From: Rhodospirillaceae bacterium
Lineage (GTDB): Bacteria > Pseudomonadota > Alphaproteobacteria > UBA6615
DNA length: 61,867 bases
Assembly (NCBI GenBank): GCA_018702955.1
Contig: JABJEK010000126.1
Span: 1-61,867 of the forward strand
Reading direction: 5' to 3'
Shown here: piece by piece, positions 17,394 through 24,899 of the stretch
Layout: each line of letters starts with the position of its first letter
How positions within the stretch are numbered: the stretch's first letter is position 1
Notes under the pieces: generated by a model
Told to the model about the DNA's origin: nothing
The model's input: only the letters and a program-made list of their open reading frames with translations
The model's database searches: none
Translations under genes and position numbers: made by a program

Positions 17394-18040
17394 GTTTGCC
17401 GCTGAGTGTCGGCGTTCCCGGCATGGGTATCGTTGTCGCTGGATTCGTCTGCGCCCGGCAACTCGTCATCGGGGTCGGGTGGCGGCTTCAGCCCCTCTTC
17501 GATCTCGGCACGAAACCGGCTTCGCGGCACACTGGATGGGCTTGGGGGGTTTGTGCTGGCGATCCGTTCGACCAGCGCATCGAGTTCGGCCCGGTCCGAG
17601 GGTGACAGGGGTTCGGGTCCGGTGCCGGCCCGCCGGCGTCGCTGGTAGGTCTGATAGAACAGTACCGACAGAGTGGCGATAATCACCGCCATGAGCGGCG
17701 GCCCAAGCCAGAGGGCCAGCGTGTTGGGTTGGAACGGCGGGCGAAGCAGCACGAAATCGCCATAGCGCGCGACGATATAGTCGACGACTTCTTCGTCGTT
17801 ATCGCCGGCCACGAGGCGCTCACGCACCAAAAGGCGCAGGTCGCGGGCGATGTCCGCATCGGAATCGTCGATCGACTGGTTCTGACAGACCACGCAGCGC
17901 AGTTCGGTTGAAATCGCGCGCGCGCGTCCTTCGAGGACGGGGTTGGCCAGCACCTCGTCGGGCTCGACCGCCAGTGCGGGCGGGCCGCCGGCCATGACGA
18001 CCAGTATCGTGAGGGCCAGAATGGCCGGGATTTGCTTCAT
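17390..18040 (-). CDS. ccmH: Cytochrome c maturation protein CcmH (CcmL/CycL type)
   Basis: 216 residues. A signal peptide is followed by the periplasmic thioredoxin-like helical domain with LRCVVCQNQS (C49-x-x-C52), the redox pair that reduces the apocytochrome CxxCH thiols. A membrane helix (LALWLGPPLMAVIIATLSVLFY, about 110-130) and an acidic, proline-rich cytoplasmic tail follow. The tail is longer than in the minimal form. It overlaps both ccmG (18037-18040) and ccmI (17390-17393) by 4 nt, so translation is coupled. Confidence 0.94.
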   Translation of the reverse strand: MKQIPAILALTILVVMAGGPPALAVEPDEVLANPVLEGRARAISTELRCVVCQNQSIDDSDADIARDLRLLVRERLVAGDNDEEVVDYIVARYGDFVLLRPPFQPNTLALWLGPPLMAVIIATLSVLFYQTYQRRRRAGTGPEPLSPSDRAELDALVERIASTNPPSPSSVPRSRFRAEIEEGLKPPPDPDDELPGADESSDNDTHAGNADTQRQT

Positions 18041-18585
18041 CCGCCTTCTGCTTCGCGCAGTTTCGGGAGGATCTTCCCTTCGAGTACTTCGGGCGTGATC
18101 GGTCCTGCGTGCTTATAGGCGATCTTGCCGTTGGCATCGATGATGAATGTTTCCGGGACCCCCGTCACCCCCCATTCCAGTGACGCACGCGCGTCGGTAT
18201 CAGCGCCGATTGCCTCGTAGGGATTGCCGTGACGACGCAGCCAGGTGGTGGCGTCGGCCGCCGTGTCGCGGTGGTTGATGCCGTAGACCCGCGCGCCGTC
18301 TGCCGCGAGTTTCGTGATCAGCGGGTGCTCGGCCAGGCAGGGTATGCACCAGGAGGCGAAGACATTGACGATCGTCACATGGCCCTTGAGGTCTTCGGTC
18401 GAAAATCCACCCGGGATATTCTCGGCAATTGCGGGCAGGGAGATCACAGGTGCCGTTTTGCCGACCAAAGGCGAGGGCAGGCGCGAGGGGTCGTTGTTGC
18501 GTTCGCCGTCGGTCAACAGCGCGGCCATGATTCCGAGCAGCGCGGCGAATAGCAGTACGGGCAATATGACAACAAGCCGGCGCAT
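18037..18585 (-). CDS. ccmG: Thiol:disulfide interchange protein CcmG (DsbE)
   Basis: 182 residues. The start at 18585 is chosen because it gives an N-terminal membrane anchor (RRLVVILPVLLFAALLGIMA) directly and has AGGA upstream; longer frames add unconserved residues that overlap ccmF. The thioredoxin fold holds FASWCIPC (C80, C83) and the cis-Pro loop GVTGVPETFIID. It reduces CcmH and apocytochrome thiols in the periplasm. It lies 14 nt after ccmF and overlaps ccmH by 4 nt. Confidence 0.93.
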   Translation of the reverse strand: MRRLVVILPVLLFAALLGIMAALLTDGERNNDPSRLPSPLVGKTAPVISLPAIAENIPGGFSTEDLKGHVTIVNVFASWCIPCLAEHPLITKLAADGARVYGINHRDTAADATTWLRRHGNPYEAIGADTDARASLEWGVTGVPETFIIDANGKIAYKHAGPITPEVLEGKILPKLREAEGG

Positions 18586-18599
18586 GTCCTGGTAGGGCC

Positions 18600-20624
18600 C
18601 TACTCGGCGGGTGCTGGGATGGGTTGAGAGGGCGGGTTGGCAGGCGGTGCGTTCGCCGCGCGGCGTGGTGCGCCGACCCGGTGGCGCCGGTCGCTCAGTG
18701 ACAGGAAGCCGCCAAGTGACATCAGCAGTGCGCCGAACCATATCCACGGCACGAGCGGGTTCACGAAGAACCGCACGGTCCAGGCGTTTGCGGTCTCGGG
18801 CGTGCGCCCACGCTCGCCGATAACACCGTACAGATCAGACAGCAGGGTCGTGCGTATGCCGGCTTCGGTGGTCGTCTGGTTGGCCACGGGAAAAAAGCGG
18901 CGTTCGGTAAGCATGGTGGTCACCAACTTGCCGTCTTCGCGAATCAACAAGGTGGCGCGTTCGAAACTGTAGTTGGGCCCGCGGCCTTCGGTGACAGATT
19001 CGAGGGTCACCGCATAGCCCGCACCCTCGACCGTTTGGCCGGGAGACAGGGTTGTTACGAGCTCGGTGCGCCAGGCCGACGACCCGGTGATTCCCACGAT
19101 CATGACCGCGAGGCCGAGATGGGCCAGCGTCATACCGCTCGCCGAGCGGGGTTGGCCGGACAGGCGACGCAGGGAAACGGTCGGCGCAGAGCTGAATAAT
19201 TTGATGCGCCCGCCCCATTCGGCGATCGTGCCGGCACCGAGCCAGGCGGCCAGGCCCATGGCGAAGGGGGCCAGTCCCGGACCATCGGGGACGGCCAGGA
19301 ATGTCGCGGCGATCGCCAATATTGCGGCAACGGCGGCCGGGATAAGCTTTCGCGATGCGGTGCGCAGGTTGCCGCGCTTCCAGGCCATTAGCGGACCAAC
19401 TGCGACCAGCAGGACAAGCGGCACCATGATCGGGCCGAAGGTGGCGTTAAAGAATGGCGGGCCGACGGAGACGCGGGATTCGCCGCCCGAGAGCGCCTCG
19501 AGGATGAGCGGGTAAAGCGTCCCCAACAAGACCGTCGCCGCCGCCAGGGTCAACAACATGTTGTTGGCGATCAACGCGCCTTCGCGGCTGACCGGTGCGA
19601 ACAGGCCGCCGCCCTTCATGCCGGGTGCGCGCACCGCGAACAGGGTCAGTGCGCCGCCGATGGTAATCGCGAGGATGGCGAGGATGAAGACACCGCGCTC
19701 CGGGTCGGTCGCAAACGCATGGACCGATGTCAGCACGCCGGAGCGCACGAGGAAGGTGCCGAGCAGGCTCATGGAGAAAGTCAGGATGGCCAGCAGGATG
19801 GTCCAGCTTTTCAGCGCGTCGCGTTTTTCGACCACGATCGAGGAATGCAGTAGCGCGGTGCCGAACAGCCAGGGCATGAAACTCGCATTTTCGACGGGGT
19901 CCCAGAACCACCAGCCGCCCCAGCCCAGTTCGTAATAGGCCCACCAGCTGCCCAGGGCGATGCCGCCGGTCAGGAAGGTCCAGGCGGCGAGCGTCCAGGG
20001 GCGGACCCAGCGGCCCCATGCGGCGTCGACGCGGCCCTCGATCAGGGCGGCAATGGCGAAGGAGAAGGCCATCGAGAAGCCCACATAGCCGAGATAGAGA
20101 AGCGGCGGATGGAAAGCGAGGCCGGGATCCTGCAGCAGCGGATTCAGGCCCGCGCCATCGAGCGGCGCCGGGGTCAGCCGGGCAAACGGGTTCGACGTGA
20201 AAATGATGAAGGCGAGGAAGGCGAAACCGATCATCGCCTGGATGGACAGGACACGCGCCTTGAGGGTTGGCGGCAGGTTGCGCCCGTACAGCGCGACCGC
20301 GGCGCTAAACAGCGCCAGCACCAGGACCCACAGCAGCATCGAGCCCTCGTGGTTTCCCCACACGCCGCTGACCTTGTAGAGCATCGGCTTGAGGGAGTGG
20401 CTGTTCTGGAACACGACCGACAGCGAAAAATCCGAGGTGACGAAGCCATGGGTCAGCGCCGCGAACGCGATCAGCAACGCGACCGCCTGCGCGATCGCCG
20501 TGCGGTCGCCGACGGCCATTAAACCGGCCTCGCCGCGCGCCGCGCCCCAGAGCGGCACGATGGCCTGAACGCCTGCCAGCACCAGGGCCGCGATCAGGAC
20601 GTACTGGCCGATCTCCGCGATCAT
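18600..20624 (-). CDS. ccmF: Haem lyase CcmF
   Basis: 674 residues, about fifteen membrane helices. The tryptophan-rich haem-handling motif WGGWWFWDPVENASFMPW is at about 230-247. NHEGSMLLWV with a conserved His precedes it, and a periplasmic domain lies between the last two helices (ELVTTLSPGQTVEGAGYAV). CcmF accepts haem from holo-CcmE and attaches it to apocytochrome c with CcmH and CcmI. It overlaps ccmE by 4 nt. The length is normal for the family and the call is secure. Confidence 0.96.
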   Translation of the reverse strand: MIAEIGQYVLIAALVLAGVQAIVPLWGAARGEAGLMAVGDRTAIAQAVALLIAFAALTHGFVTSDFSLSVVFQNSHSLKPMLYKVSGVWGNHEGSMLLWVLVLALFSAAVALYGRNLPPTLKARVLSIQAMIGFAFLAFIIFTSNPFARLTPAPLDGAGLNPLLQDPGLAFHPPLLYLGYVGFSMAFSFAIAALIEGRVDAAWGRWVRPWTLAAWTFLTGGIALGSWWAYYELGWGGWWFWDPVENASFMPWLFGTALLHSSIVVEKRDALKSWTILLAILTFSMSLLGTFLVRSGVLTSVHAFATDPERGVFILAILAITIGGALTLFAVRAPGMKGGGLFAPVSREGALIANNMLLTLAAATVLLGTLYPLILEALSGGESRVSVGPPFFNATFGPIMVPLVLLVAVGPLMAWKRGNLRTASRKLIPAAVAAILAIAATFLAVPDGPGLAPFAMGLAAWLGAGTIAEWGGRIKLFSSAPTVSLRRLSGQPRSASGMTLAHLGLAVMIVGITGSSAWRTELVTTLSPGQTVEGAGYAVTLESVTEGRGPNYSFERATLLIREDGKLVTTMLTERRFFPVANQTTTEAGIRTTLLSDLYGVIGERGRTPETANAWTVRFFVNPLVPWIWFGALLMSLGGFLSLSDRRHRVGAPRRAANAPPANPPSQPIPAPAE

Positions 20625-21064
20625 TGGGTGGCCTCGCCTTCACGCCATTGCCCGCTTTCGCGTAAGGCCTCGGCGACTTCCTTCGGCATATAGGTCTCGT
20701 CATGCTTGGCCAGCACCTCGCTGGCCGTAAAGCGACCATCCGATCCCAGGGTGCCTTCAGCGACGACTCCCTGACCCTCGCGGAACAGGTCCGGCAGCAC
20801 GCCGGTATAGCTTGCGGGGATCGTGCGGTTCAGATCGGTGACGACGAAGTGCGTCGTCGCACCTTCCGTACGCACGCTGCCTTCCTCGACCAGTCCGCCG
20901 AGGCGAAACAGATTTTCAGGTGGTGCGGTGCGTTCGGCCAGATCCGACGGCGTGTAGAAGAAGACGAGGCTGTCCTCGACGGCGTTCAGGACCAGTGCTG
21001 CGGCGGAACCCAGCAGGCCTAGTGACACGGCGACAACCATCAGGCGGCGATGTTTGCGTTTCAC
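20621..21064 (-). CDS. ccmE: Haem chaperone CcmE
   Basis: 147 residues: one N-terminal membrane helix (LMVVAVSLGLLGSAAALVLN), then an OB-fold periplasmic domain (FRLGGLVEEGSVRTEG, FVVTDLNRTIPASYTGVLPDLF). LAKHDETYMP supplies His121, which binds haem covalently, and Tyr125 (HxxxY type). It starts with GTG, overlapping the ccmD stop codon (GTGA at 21061-21064), and overlaps ccmF by 4 nt at its end. It carries haem from CcmC to CcmF. Confidence 0.96.
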   Translation of the reverse strand: MKRKHRRLMVVAVSLGLLGSAAALVLNAVEDSLVFFYTPSDLAERTAPPENLFRLGGLVEEGSVRTEGATTHFVVTDLNRTIPASYTGVLPDLFREGQGVVAEGTLGSDGRFTASEVLAKHDETYMPKEVAEALRESGQWREGEATQ

Positions 21065-21273
21065 GAGTTTACCCCTGTATCCGTCCGGGCCTGGGCACGA
21101 CGCCGGCGGACCGGGGATGCGGCCTCGGCGGCGGCGAGCGCAGATTCACTGTGTCGCAACCGGCGGATGCTGGCGATCGCCATGCCCGCCAGGACCAGTG
21201 TCGCGATTCCCAGCGACGGCCAGACGAAGGCGGCGTAGCCACCCATATTCAGAAATGCTGTGAAGTCTTCCAC
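21061..21273 (-). CDS. ccmD: Haem exporter accessory protein CcmD
   Basis: 70 residues from a GTG at 21273: VEDFTAFLNMGGYAAFVWPS followed by the single membrane helix (LGIATLVLAGMAIASI) and a basic tail. MGGYAAFVWPS is the family signature. Normally CcmD begins about ten residues before it, which selects the GTG over the internal ATG or a longer frame. CcmD releases holo-CcmE from CcmC. It is separated from ccmABC by the cytochrome c gene but is coupled to ccmE by GTGA. Confidence 0.85.
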   Translation of the reverse strand: MEDFTAFLNMGGYAAFVWPSLGIATLVLAGMAIASIRRLRHSESALAAAEAASPVRRRRAQARTDTGVNS

Positions 21274-21348
21274 GTTTCCGGAACCATCTCGGTCAAACGC
21301 GCGGCAAGACGCGGGGTTGCTAGAACCAGTCGAACATAATCCGTTTAG

Positions 21349-21377
21349 ATTTAACGGTGCTTTGCAGTTTAACTCAA
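21349..21377 (-). promoter_or_regulatory. Promoter candidate for ccmDEFGHI
   Basis: On the minus strand TTGAGT (21377-21372) and TTAAAT (21354-21349) are 17 bp apart, a fair housekeeping sigma match, about 75 bp upstream of the ccmD GTG. The 205-bp region 21274-21478 holds no gene. Confidence 0.4.
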
Positions 21378-21478
21378 TCCTGTTGCGTTCACATTCATGT
21401 GGGAACGATGGGCCACGAGGCCAATGGCCGCACAAAAGAATCGTGGTGCTGCTATCGGCGCGGTCCCTTTTGAAGTCG

Positions 21479-21871
21479 CTACTGGGTGACGCTCTTCAAG
21501 TAGGCGATCACGTTGTTGCGCTGGCCGATTTTCTTCAGACCGGGAAAGGCCATGCGCGTCTTCGGCACCATCTTGCGCGGGTTCTCAAGATATTTGGACA
21601 TCGTCGTGGCGTCCCAGACGATCCCGGAGGATTTTAACGCGTCCGAATATTTGTAGCCGGTGGCACGCATGCCCGCCGTGCTGCCAAAGATTCCCCAGAG
21701 GTTGGGGCCGACCTTGTTCTTACCGCCTTCGTCCACCGTGTGACATGCGGTGCAACGGCGGAAGACCTTTTCACCCGCGGCGACGCCTTGGCCGGCCCCT
21801 TGGGCGAGGACCGAGGCGGGCAGAGCGGCGGTGGCAATAGAAAGTGTGGCGGCAGCAATTAATGTTTTCAC
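21479..21871 (-). CDS. Class I c-type cytochrome (c2/c550-like)
   Basis: 130 residues with a cleavable signal peptide (KTLIAAATLSIATAALPASVLA). The mature domain has FRRCTACHTVDEGGKNKVGP, with haem-binding C40-T-A-C43-H44, and KTRMAFPGLKK with the axial Met107. It is a soluble periplasmic electron carrier of the mitochondrial cytochrome c type. It sits alone between ccmC and ccmD on the same strand, with 118-bp and 205-bp gaps, so it is probably transcribed by itself. It is a client of the surrounding maturation system. Confidence 0.93.
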   Translation of the reverse strand: MKTLIAAATLSIATAALPASVLAQGAGQGVAAGEKVFRRCTACHTVDEGGKNKVGPNLWGIFGSTAGMRATGYKYSDALKSSGIVWDATTMSKYLENPRKMVPKTRMAFPGLKKIGQRNNVIAYLKSVTQ

Positions 21872-21989
21872 TGTGCGAATCTCTGTTGGAAAGGAAAATG
21901 AGAGGTCCGTTCTTAGGCTAGGCCCGGTGCGAACGGCAACGCGGAATCGATCAATTTCGCGTGCGACTTATCTACACATGCAAATGAGG

Positions 21990-22715
21990 CTATTCGGCGG
22001 CGGACAGCTGCAACGCGCGGGCGCGGGCGGCGTTCAGGTCGGCGCGCATGCGGATCAGCAGCATGGTGATGAAATAGGCCATGAAGGCGAGCCCCATCAG
22101 CAACAGCGGCGTCAGCATGGCCGGGTCGATGGCCGGCCGGTCGAGACGCGTCAGGCTGGCGGGCTGATGCAGGGTATTCCACCAGTCGACCGAGAATTTG
22201 ATGATCGGGATGTTGACGAAGCCCACCAGCGCCAGCACGGCGGCGGCCTTCGCACCGCGTTGCGGATTGTCGAAGGCGTGGGTCAGCGCGATATGGCCGA
22301 GATACAGAAAAAACAGCACCAGAACGGAGGTTAGTCGCGCGTCCCACACCCACCATGTGCCCCAGGTCGGTTTCCCCCACAGGCTCCCGGTCGTCAGCAC
22401 GATCACGGTGAAGCCTGCCCCCAGGGGTGCTGCGGCCCGCGCGGCGATGTCCGCCAGCGGGTGCTTCCAGATCAGCGAGGTGGCACTCATGACGGCGATG
22501 AACGTGTAGGCGCCCATCGCCATCCAGGCCGACGGTACGTGCACATACATGATGCGCACGGTGTCGCCCTGCTGGTAGTCGGCCGGCGACGCAAACAGTG
22601 CGAAATAGATGCCGGCGACAAACAGCAGCCCGGTCAGCGCTGTCGACCAGGGCAGCACACGCGCGGCGATGCGCGAGAAGCGGGCGGGATTTGCGAAGCG
22701 ATGGAGCAATTTCAC
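21990..22715 (-). CDS. ccmC: Haem transporter CcmC
   Basis: 241 residues and six membrane helices. The haem-handling motif WGTWWVWDARLTS is at about 118-130, with conserved His residues in MYVHVPSAWMA and LGHIALTHAF. CcmC loads haem on CcmE in the periplasm. It starts with GTG, 24 nt after ccmB, and is the last of the ccmABC unit. Confidence 0.95.
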   Translation of the reverse strand: MKLLHRFANPARFSRIAARVLPWSTALTGLLFVAGIYFALFASPADYQQGDTVRIMYVHVPSAWMAMGAYTFIAVMSATSLIWKHPLADIAARAAAPLGAGFTVIVLTTGSLWGKPTWGTWWVWDARLTSVLVLFFLYLGHIALTHAFDNPQRGAKAAAVLALVGFVNIPIIKFSVDWWNTLHQPASLTRLDRPAIDPAMLTPLLLMGLAFMAYFITMLLIRMRADLNAARARALQLSAAE

Positions 22716-22739
22716 ATCCGTCGTTAGAGGTCGCGCAGT

Positions 22740-23405
22740 CTACTCGATTGCCTGCCTGAGTGCAGCCGCCGTCGCCCATGGCGCGAGCGCGAGTGCTGCC
22801 AGCAGGAAACCGCCAAGGATCATCAGTTGGGGTGTGATGTCGCGTCCCGCAATGGCGCCGTCGATCGCACCGGCATCAAAAATAAGCACCGGAATGTAGA
22901 GCGGCAGCAATAGCAGGGCGAGCAGCACGCCGCCGCGTCGCGCCCCCAACGTAAGCGCCGCGCCGATCGCGCCGACCAGGCTGAGTGTGGGTGTTCCCAG
23001 CGCCATCGTCGCCACCAGCGGCAGGAAGGCCGAGGACGGCAGATTGTAGAGTAGTGCCAGGACCGGCGACGCGATGAGAAGCAGAACGCCGCTGGTCAGC
23101 CAGTGGGCGATGGCCTTGGCCAGCGCGAGTTGGCCCAGCGAGACCGGCGACAGATAGAGAAGGTCGAGGCTGCCGTCCTCATGGTCGCCAGCAAACATCC
23201 GCTCGAGCGAGAGCAATGCGGCGAGCAGGGCGACCACCCAGATGATGCCGCCGCCGATGCGCGGCAGGATCGCGGCGTCGGGGCCGACGCCGAACGGAAA
23301 CAGAATGGCGGCGAGCACAAAGAAGATGACGCCCATCATCGCGTCGGTGCCGCCGCGGAACGCGAGCCGCAGATCGCGCCGAATCAGAAGGCAGAGCCCG
23401 ATCAT
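22740..23405 (-). CDS. ccmB: Haem exporter permease CcmB
   Basis: 221 residues, six membrane helices. The family start LLIRRDLRLAFRGGTDAMMGVIFF is followed by FAGDHEDGSLDLLYLSP and LLLLPLYIPVLIF. It forms an ABC transporter with CcmA and CcmC; the complex drives release of holo-CcmE. It overlaps ccmA by 4 nt (23402-23405). Confidence 0.95.
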   Translation of the reverse strand: MIGLCLLIRRDLRLAFRGGTDAMMGVIFFVLAAILFPFGVGPDAAILPRIGGGIIWVVALLAALLSLERMFAGDHEDGSLDLLYLSPVSLGQLALAKAIAHWLTSGVLLLIASPVLALLYNLPSSAFLPLVATMALGTPTLSLVGAIGAALTLGARRGGVLLALLLLPLYIPVLIFDAGAIDGAIAGRDITPQLMILGGFLLAALALAPWATAAALRQAIE

Positions 23406-24076
23406 GCCGCAAACTCGTGCATGTCGAATCGGTCGGCGTGATCGTTGAGCAACGCGTCGAGCCGGCCGCCATGGGTGGATATGATTGCCACGCCCTCGTT
23501 GGAAAGATGCGCGAGGATTGTGTTGGCCAGCATCGAGACCGCGCCCGGATCGAGCCCCGTCGCCGGTTCATCGAGCAGCCAGAGCGTGGGGCCCGCCTGT
23601 GAGTTCTGGCCGAGTGCGAGGCGGGCCAGGGTCACCCGTCGGCGTTGGCCGGCCGAGAGGTAGCGGACGGGCACATCGGCCAAGGGTTCGATGGCGAATT
23701 GGAACAGCGCGGGCTCAATGTCCGGGTCGAACCCGTAAAGTTTGGCCCAGAAGGCCAGGTTCTCGGCCGCGGTCAGCGACGGCTTCAACGGGTCGGCATG
23801 ACCTATATAGGCGACGCGTGCGCGATGTCCGTCGCGGTCTTCCGTGACGTCGGTACCTTCCCAATCGACGCGCCCGCCTGCGGCCGGCAGGAGCCCGGCA
23901 AGCACCCGGAGCAGGCTCGACTTGCCGCTGCCGTTCGGGCCCGACAACAGCATCGCGCGGCCGGGATTCAACGCAAGGTCCAGACCGGCGAAGACCGCGC
24001 GTTCGCCGCGAATACATCCAAGCTTGTGTGTGGTGAGACCTTGCACGTTTCCTCGATTCCCGATGCCGATGGACAT
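23402..24076 (-). CDS. ccmA: Cytochrome c biogenesis ABC transporter ATP-binding protein CcmA
   Basis: 224 residues. Walker A is GPNGSGKSS (about 46-54), the signature is LSAGQRRRV, and Walker B is LWLLDEPATGLD. Together with CcmB it powers release of haem-loaded CcmE from CcmC. It is the first gene of the ccm locus; the start at 24076 has only a weak GGGAAA site. The 24077-24309 interval upstream holds the DUF1127 3' hairpins. Confidence 0.95.
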   Translation of the reverse strand: MSIGIGNRGNVQGLTTHKLGCIRGERAVFAGLDLALNPGRAMLLSGPNGSGKSSLLRVLAGLLPAAGGRVDWEGTDVTEDRDGHRARVAYIGHADPLKPSLTAAENLAFWAKLYGFDPDIEPALFQFAIEPLADVPVRYLSAGQRRRVTLARLALGQNSQAGPTLWLLDEPATGLDPGAVSMLANTILAHLSNEGVAIISTHGGRLDALLNDHADRFDMHEFAA

Positions 24077-24187
24077 ATGACATTTCCCGGGCAGCGCGCG
24101 AACCTAGCAAAGTGTGCGGCGTCTGCCGAGCATGCTTGTCTGGCCGCCTTGTCGGGAAGTCCTGAAGTGGAAAACATGGAAGCGCAT

Positions 24188-24221
24188 AGAAAAAGGCCGC
24201 CGGTTGGGGGTTCCGGCGGCC
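24188..24221 (-). terminator. Rho-independent terminator of the DUF1127 transcript
   Basis: GGCCGCCGG (24195-24203) and CCGGCGGCC (24213-24221) form a 9-bp perfect stem with a 9-nt loop. Read on the minus strand it is followed by TTTTTC. The plus-strand side has only TTT, so it works mainly for the minus strand. Confidence 0.85.
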
Positions 24222-24267
24222 TTTAAGGGCCTGGATCAGCGTCGTCCCGAAGGGGATCGGGACGACG
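24188..24267 (-). ncRNA. Candidate 3'-UTR small RNA of the DUF1127 gene (cuckoo/CcsR-like two-hairpin unit)
   Basis: On the minus strand, 43 nt after the DUF1127 stop codon, an 11-bp perfect hairpin (CGTCGTCCCGA/TCGGGACGACG, 24240-24267) has a UCCCCU loop. It is followed by the 9-bp terminator hairpin (24195-24221) with a C-rich loop containing CCCCC and a U tract. Two hairpins with C-rich, anti-Shine-Dalgarno-like loops after a DUF1127 gene is the known layout of alphaproteobacterial cuckoo RNAs such as CcsR in Rhodobacter. The exact CCUCC loop motif is not present, so assignment to that family is inference. Confidence 0.45.
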
Positions 24268-24309
24268 CGTCGGAGGCAGACCGAATGCGTTGATGGGGGA
24301 CGCAATCGG

Positions 24310-24633
24310 TCAGACTTCAATATGGGGTGCCAGTTTGGCGAGAGAAGGGTCGTAATGCGGCGGAAATGTGGTTTCTGCACTGGCCCGTAATCGCGCCAGA
24401 TCCCGCGCGTGCGCCGCGTGGCTGACATCGTCGATCATCGCATATGTCATTCCGATATCCCGGAGAATACGCGCGTCCAGGGCATGCAGTTCCCGGCGCC
24501 ACCGCGCATGGGCCCGATTGGCCAGCCAGAGATCGTGCCGGTCGGCGACGAACCGAAGAAAAATGTTTACACGCGGCAGCTTCGAACGCGGCGCGGGTCG
24601 GTGGCGGCGAAGGGAAACGCTGTTCATATCCAT
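24310..24633 (-). CDS. DUF1127 small protein
   Basis: 107 residues. The DUF1127 core is in the middle: WRRELHALDARILRDIGMTYA (about 57-77), preceded by a basic stretch (SLRRHRPAPRSKLPRVNIF) and followed by an extra C-terminal tail. DUF1127 proteins are small, arginine-rich and act in RNA binding and turnover (CcaF1 in Rhodobacter) and stress or sugar responses. The start at 24633 follows GGAAAG at 8 nt; the ATG two codons on (24627) has GGGG at 7 nt and is equally possible. A longer upstream frame lacks any DUF1127 similarity. Its 3' region carries the candidate small RNA. Confidence 0.85.
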   Translation of the reverse strand: MDMNSVSLRRHRPAPRSKLPRVNIFLRFVADRHDLWLANRAHARWRRELHALDARILRDIGMTYAMIDDVSHAAHARDLARLRASAETTFPPHYDPSLAKLAPHIEV

Positions 24634-24732
24634 ACCCCAATCTTTCCATGTGTGAGTTCCATGGGCTTCCATTCGGCCTGATGATCGGCCAGTGGAGCCG
24701 GCGCAGGCGGGCACCAGTCGCCCCTTGCGACG

Positions 24733-24746
24733 GTGCGCATGCGCAC
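24733..24746. promoter_or_regulatory. 14-bp perfect palindrome in the DUF1127/LysR intergenic region
   Basis: GTGCGCATGCGCAC is self-complementary and stands 100 bp upstream of the DUF1127 start. It may be an operator or a chance GC-rich palindrome. Confidence 0.3.
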
Positions 24747-24845
24747 TGTCGCCAGAAGTCGTCGGATGTGCTGCCCCATTTGGGTCATGTCCCTGCTCGC
24801 ATCGTTGGAAAGCCATGGGAGATAAATGCGGCTGGTCGATACTTA

Positions 24846-24867
24846 AATCAAACGAATAGTTTTGATT
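24846..24867. promoter_or_regulatory. Inverted repeat AATCAAA-N8-TTTGATT, LysR operator candidate
   Basis: The perfect 7-bp arms at 24846-24852 and 24861-24867 stand out in an AT-rich stretch 33 bp before the lysR start, on the shared side of the divergent lysR and DUF1127 genes. Overlap with the presumed lysR -35 region suggests autoregulation. Confidence 0.5.
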
Positions 24868-24893
24868 GATCACATCAGAAATGTTGATATATT
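24866..24893 (+). promoter_or_regulatory. Promoter candidate for the lysR gene, possibly leaderless
   Basis: TTGATC (24866-24871) and TATATT (24888-24893) are 16 bp apart. Transcription would start about 24900, which is the lysR ATG itself, and no ribosome-binding site precedes that ATG, so the mRNA may be leaderless. Confidence 0.4.
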
Positions 24894-24899
24894 CCATGC

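Noticed and set aside
24310..24897. A longer version of the DUF1127 protein starting at 24897.
   Set aside because: The added 88 residues have no DUF1127 similarity and run into the lysR promoter; a good ribosome-binding site precedes 24633.
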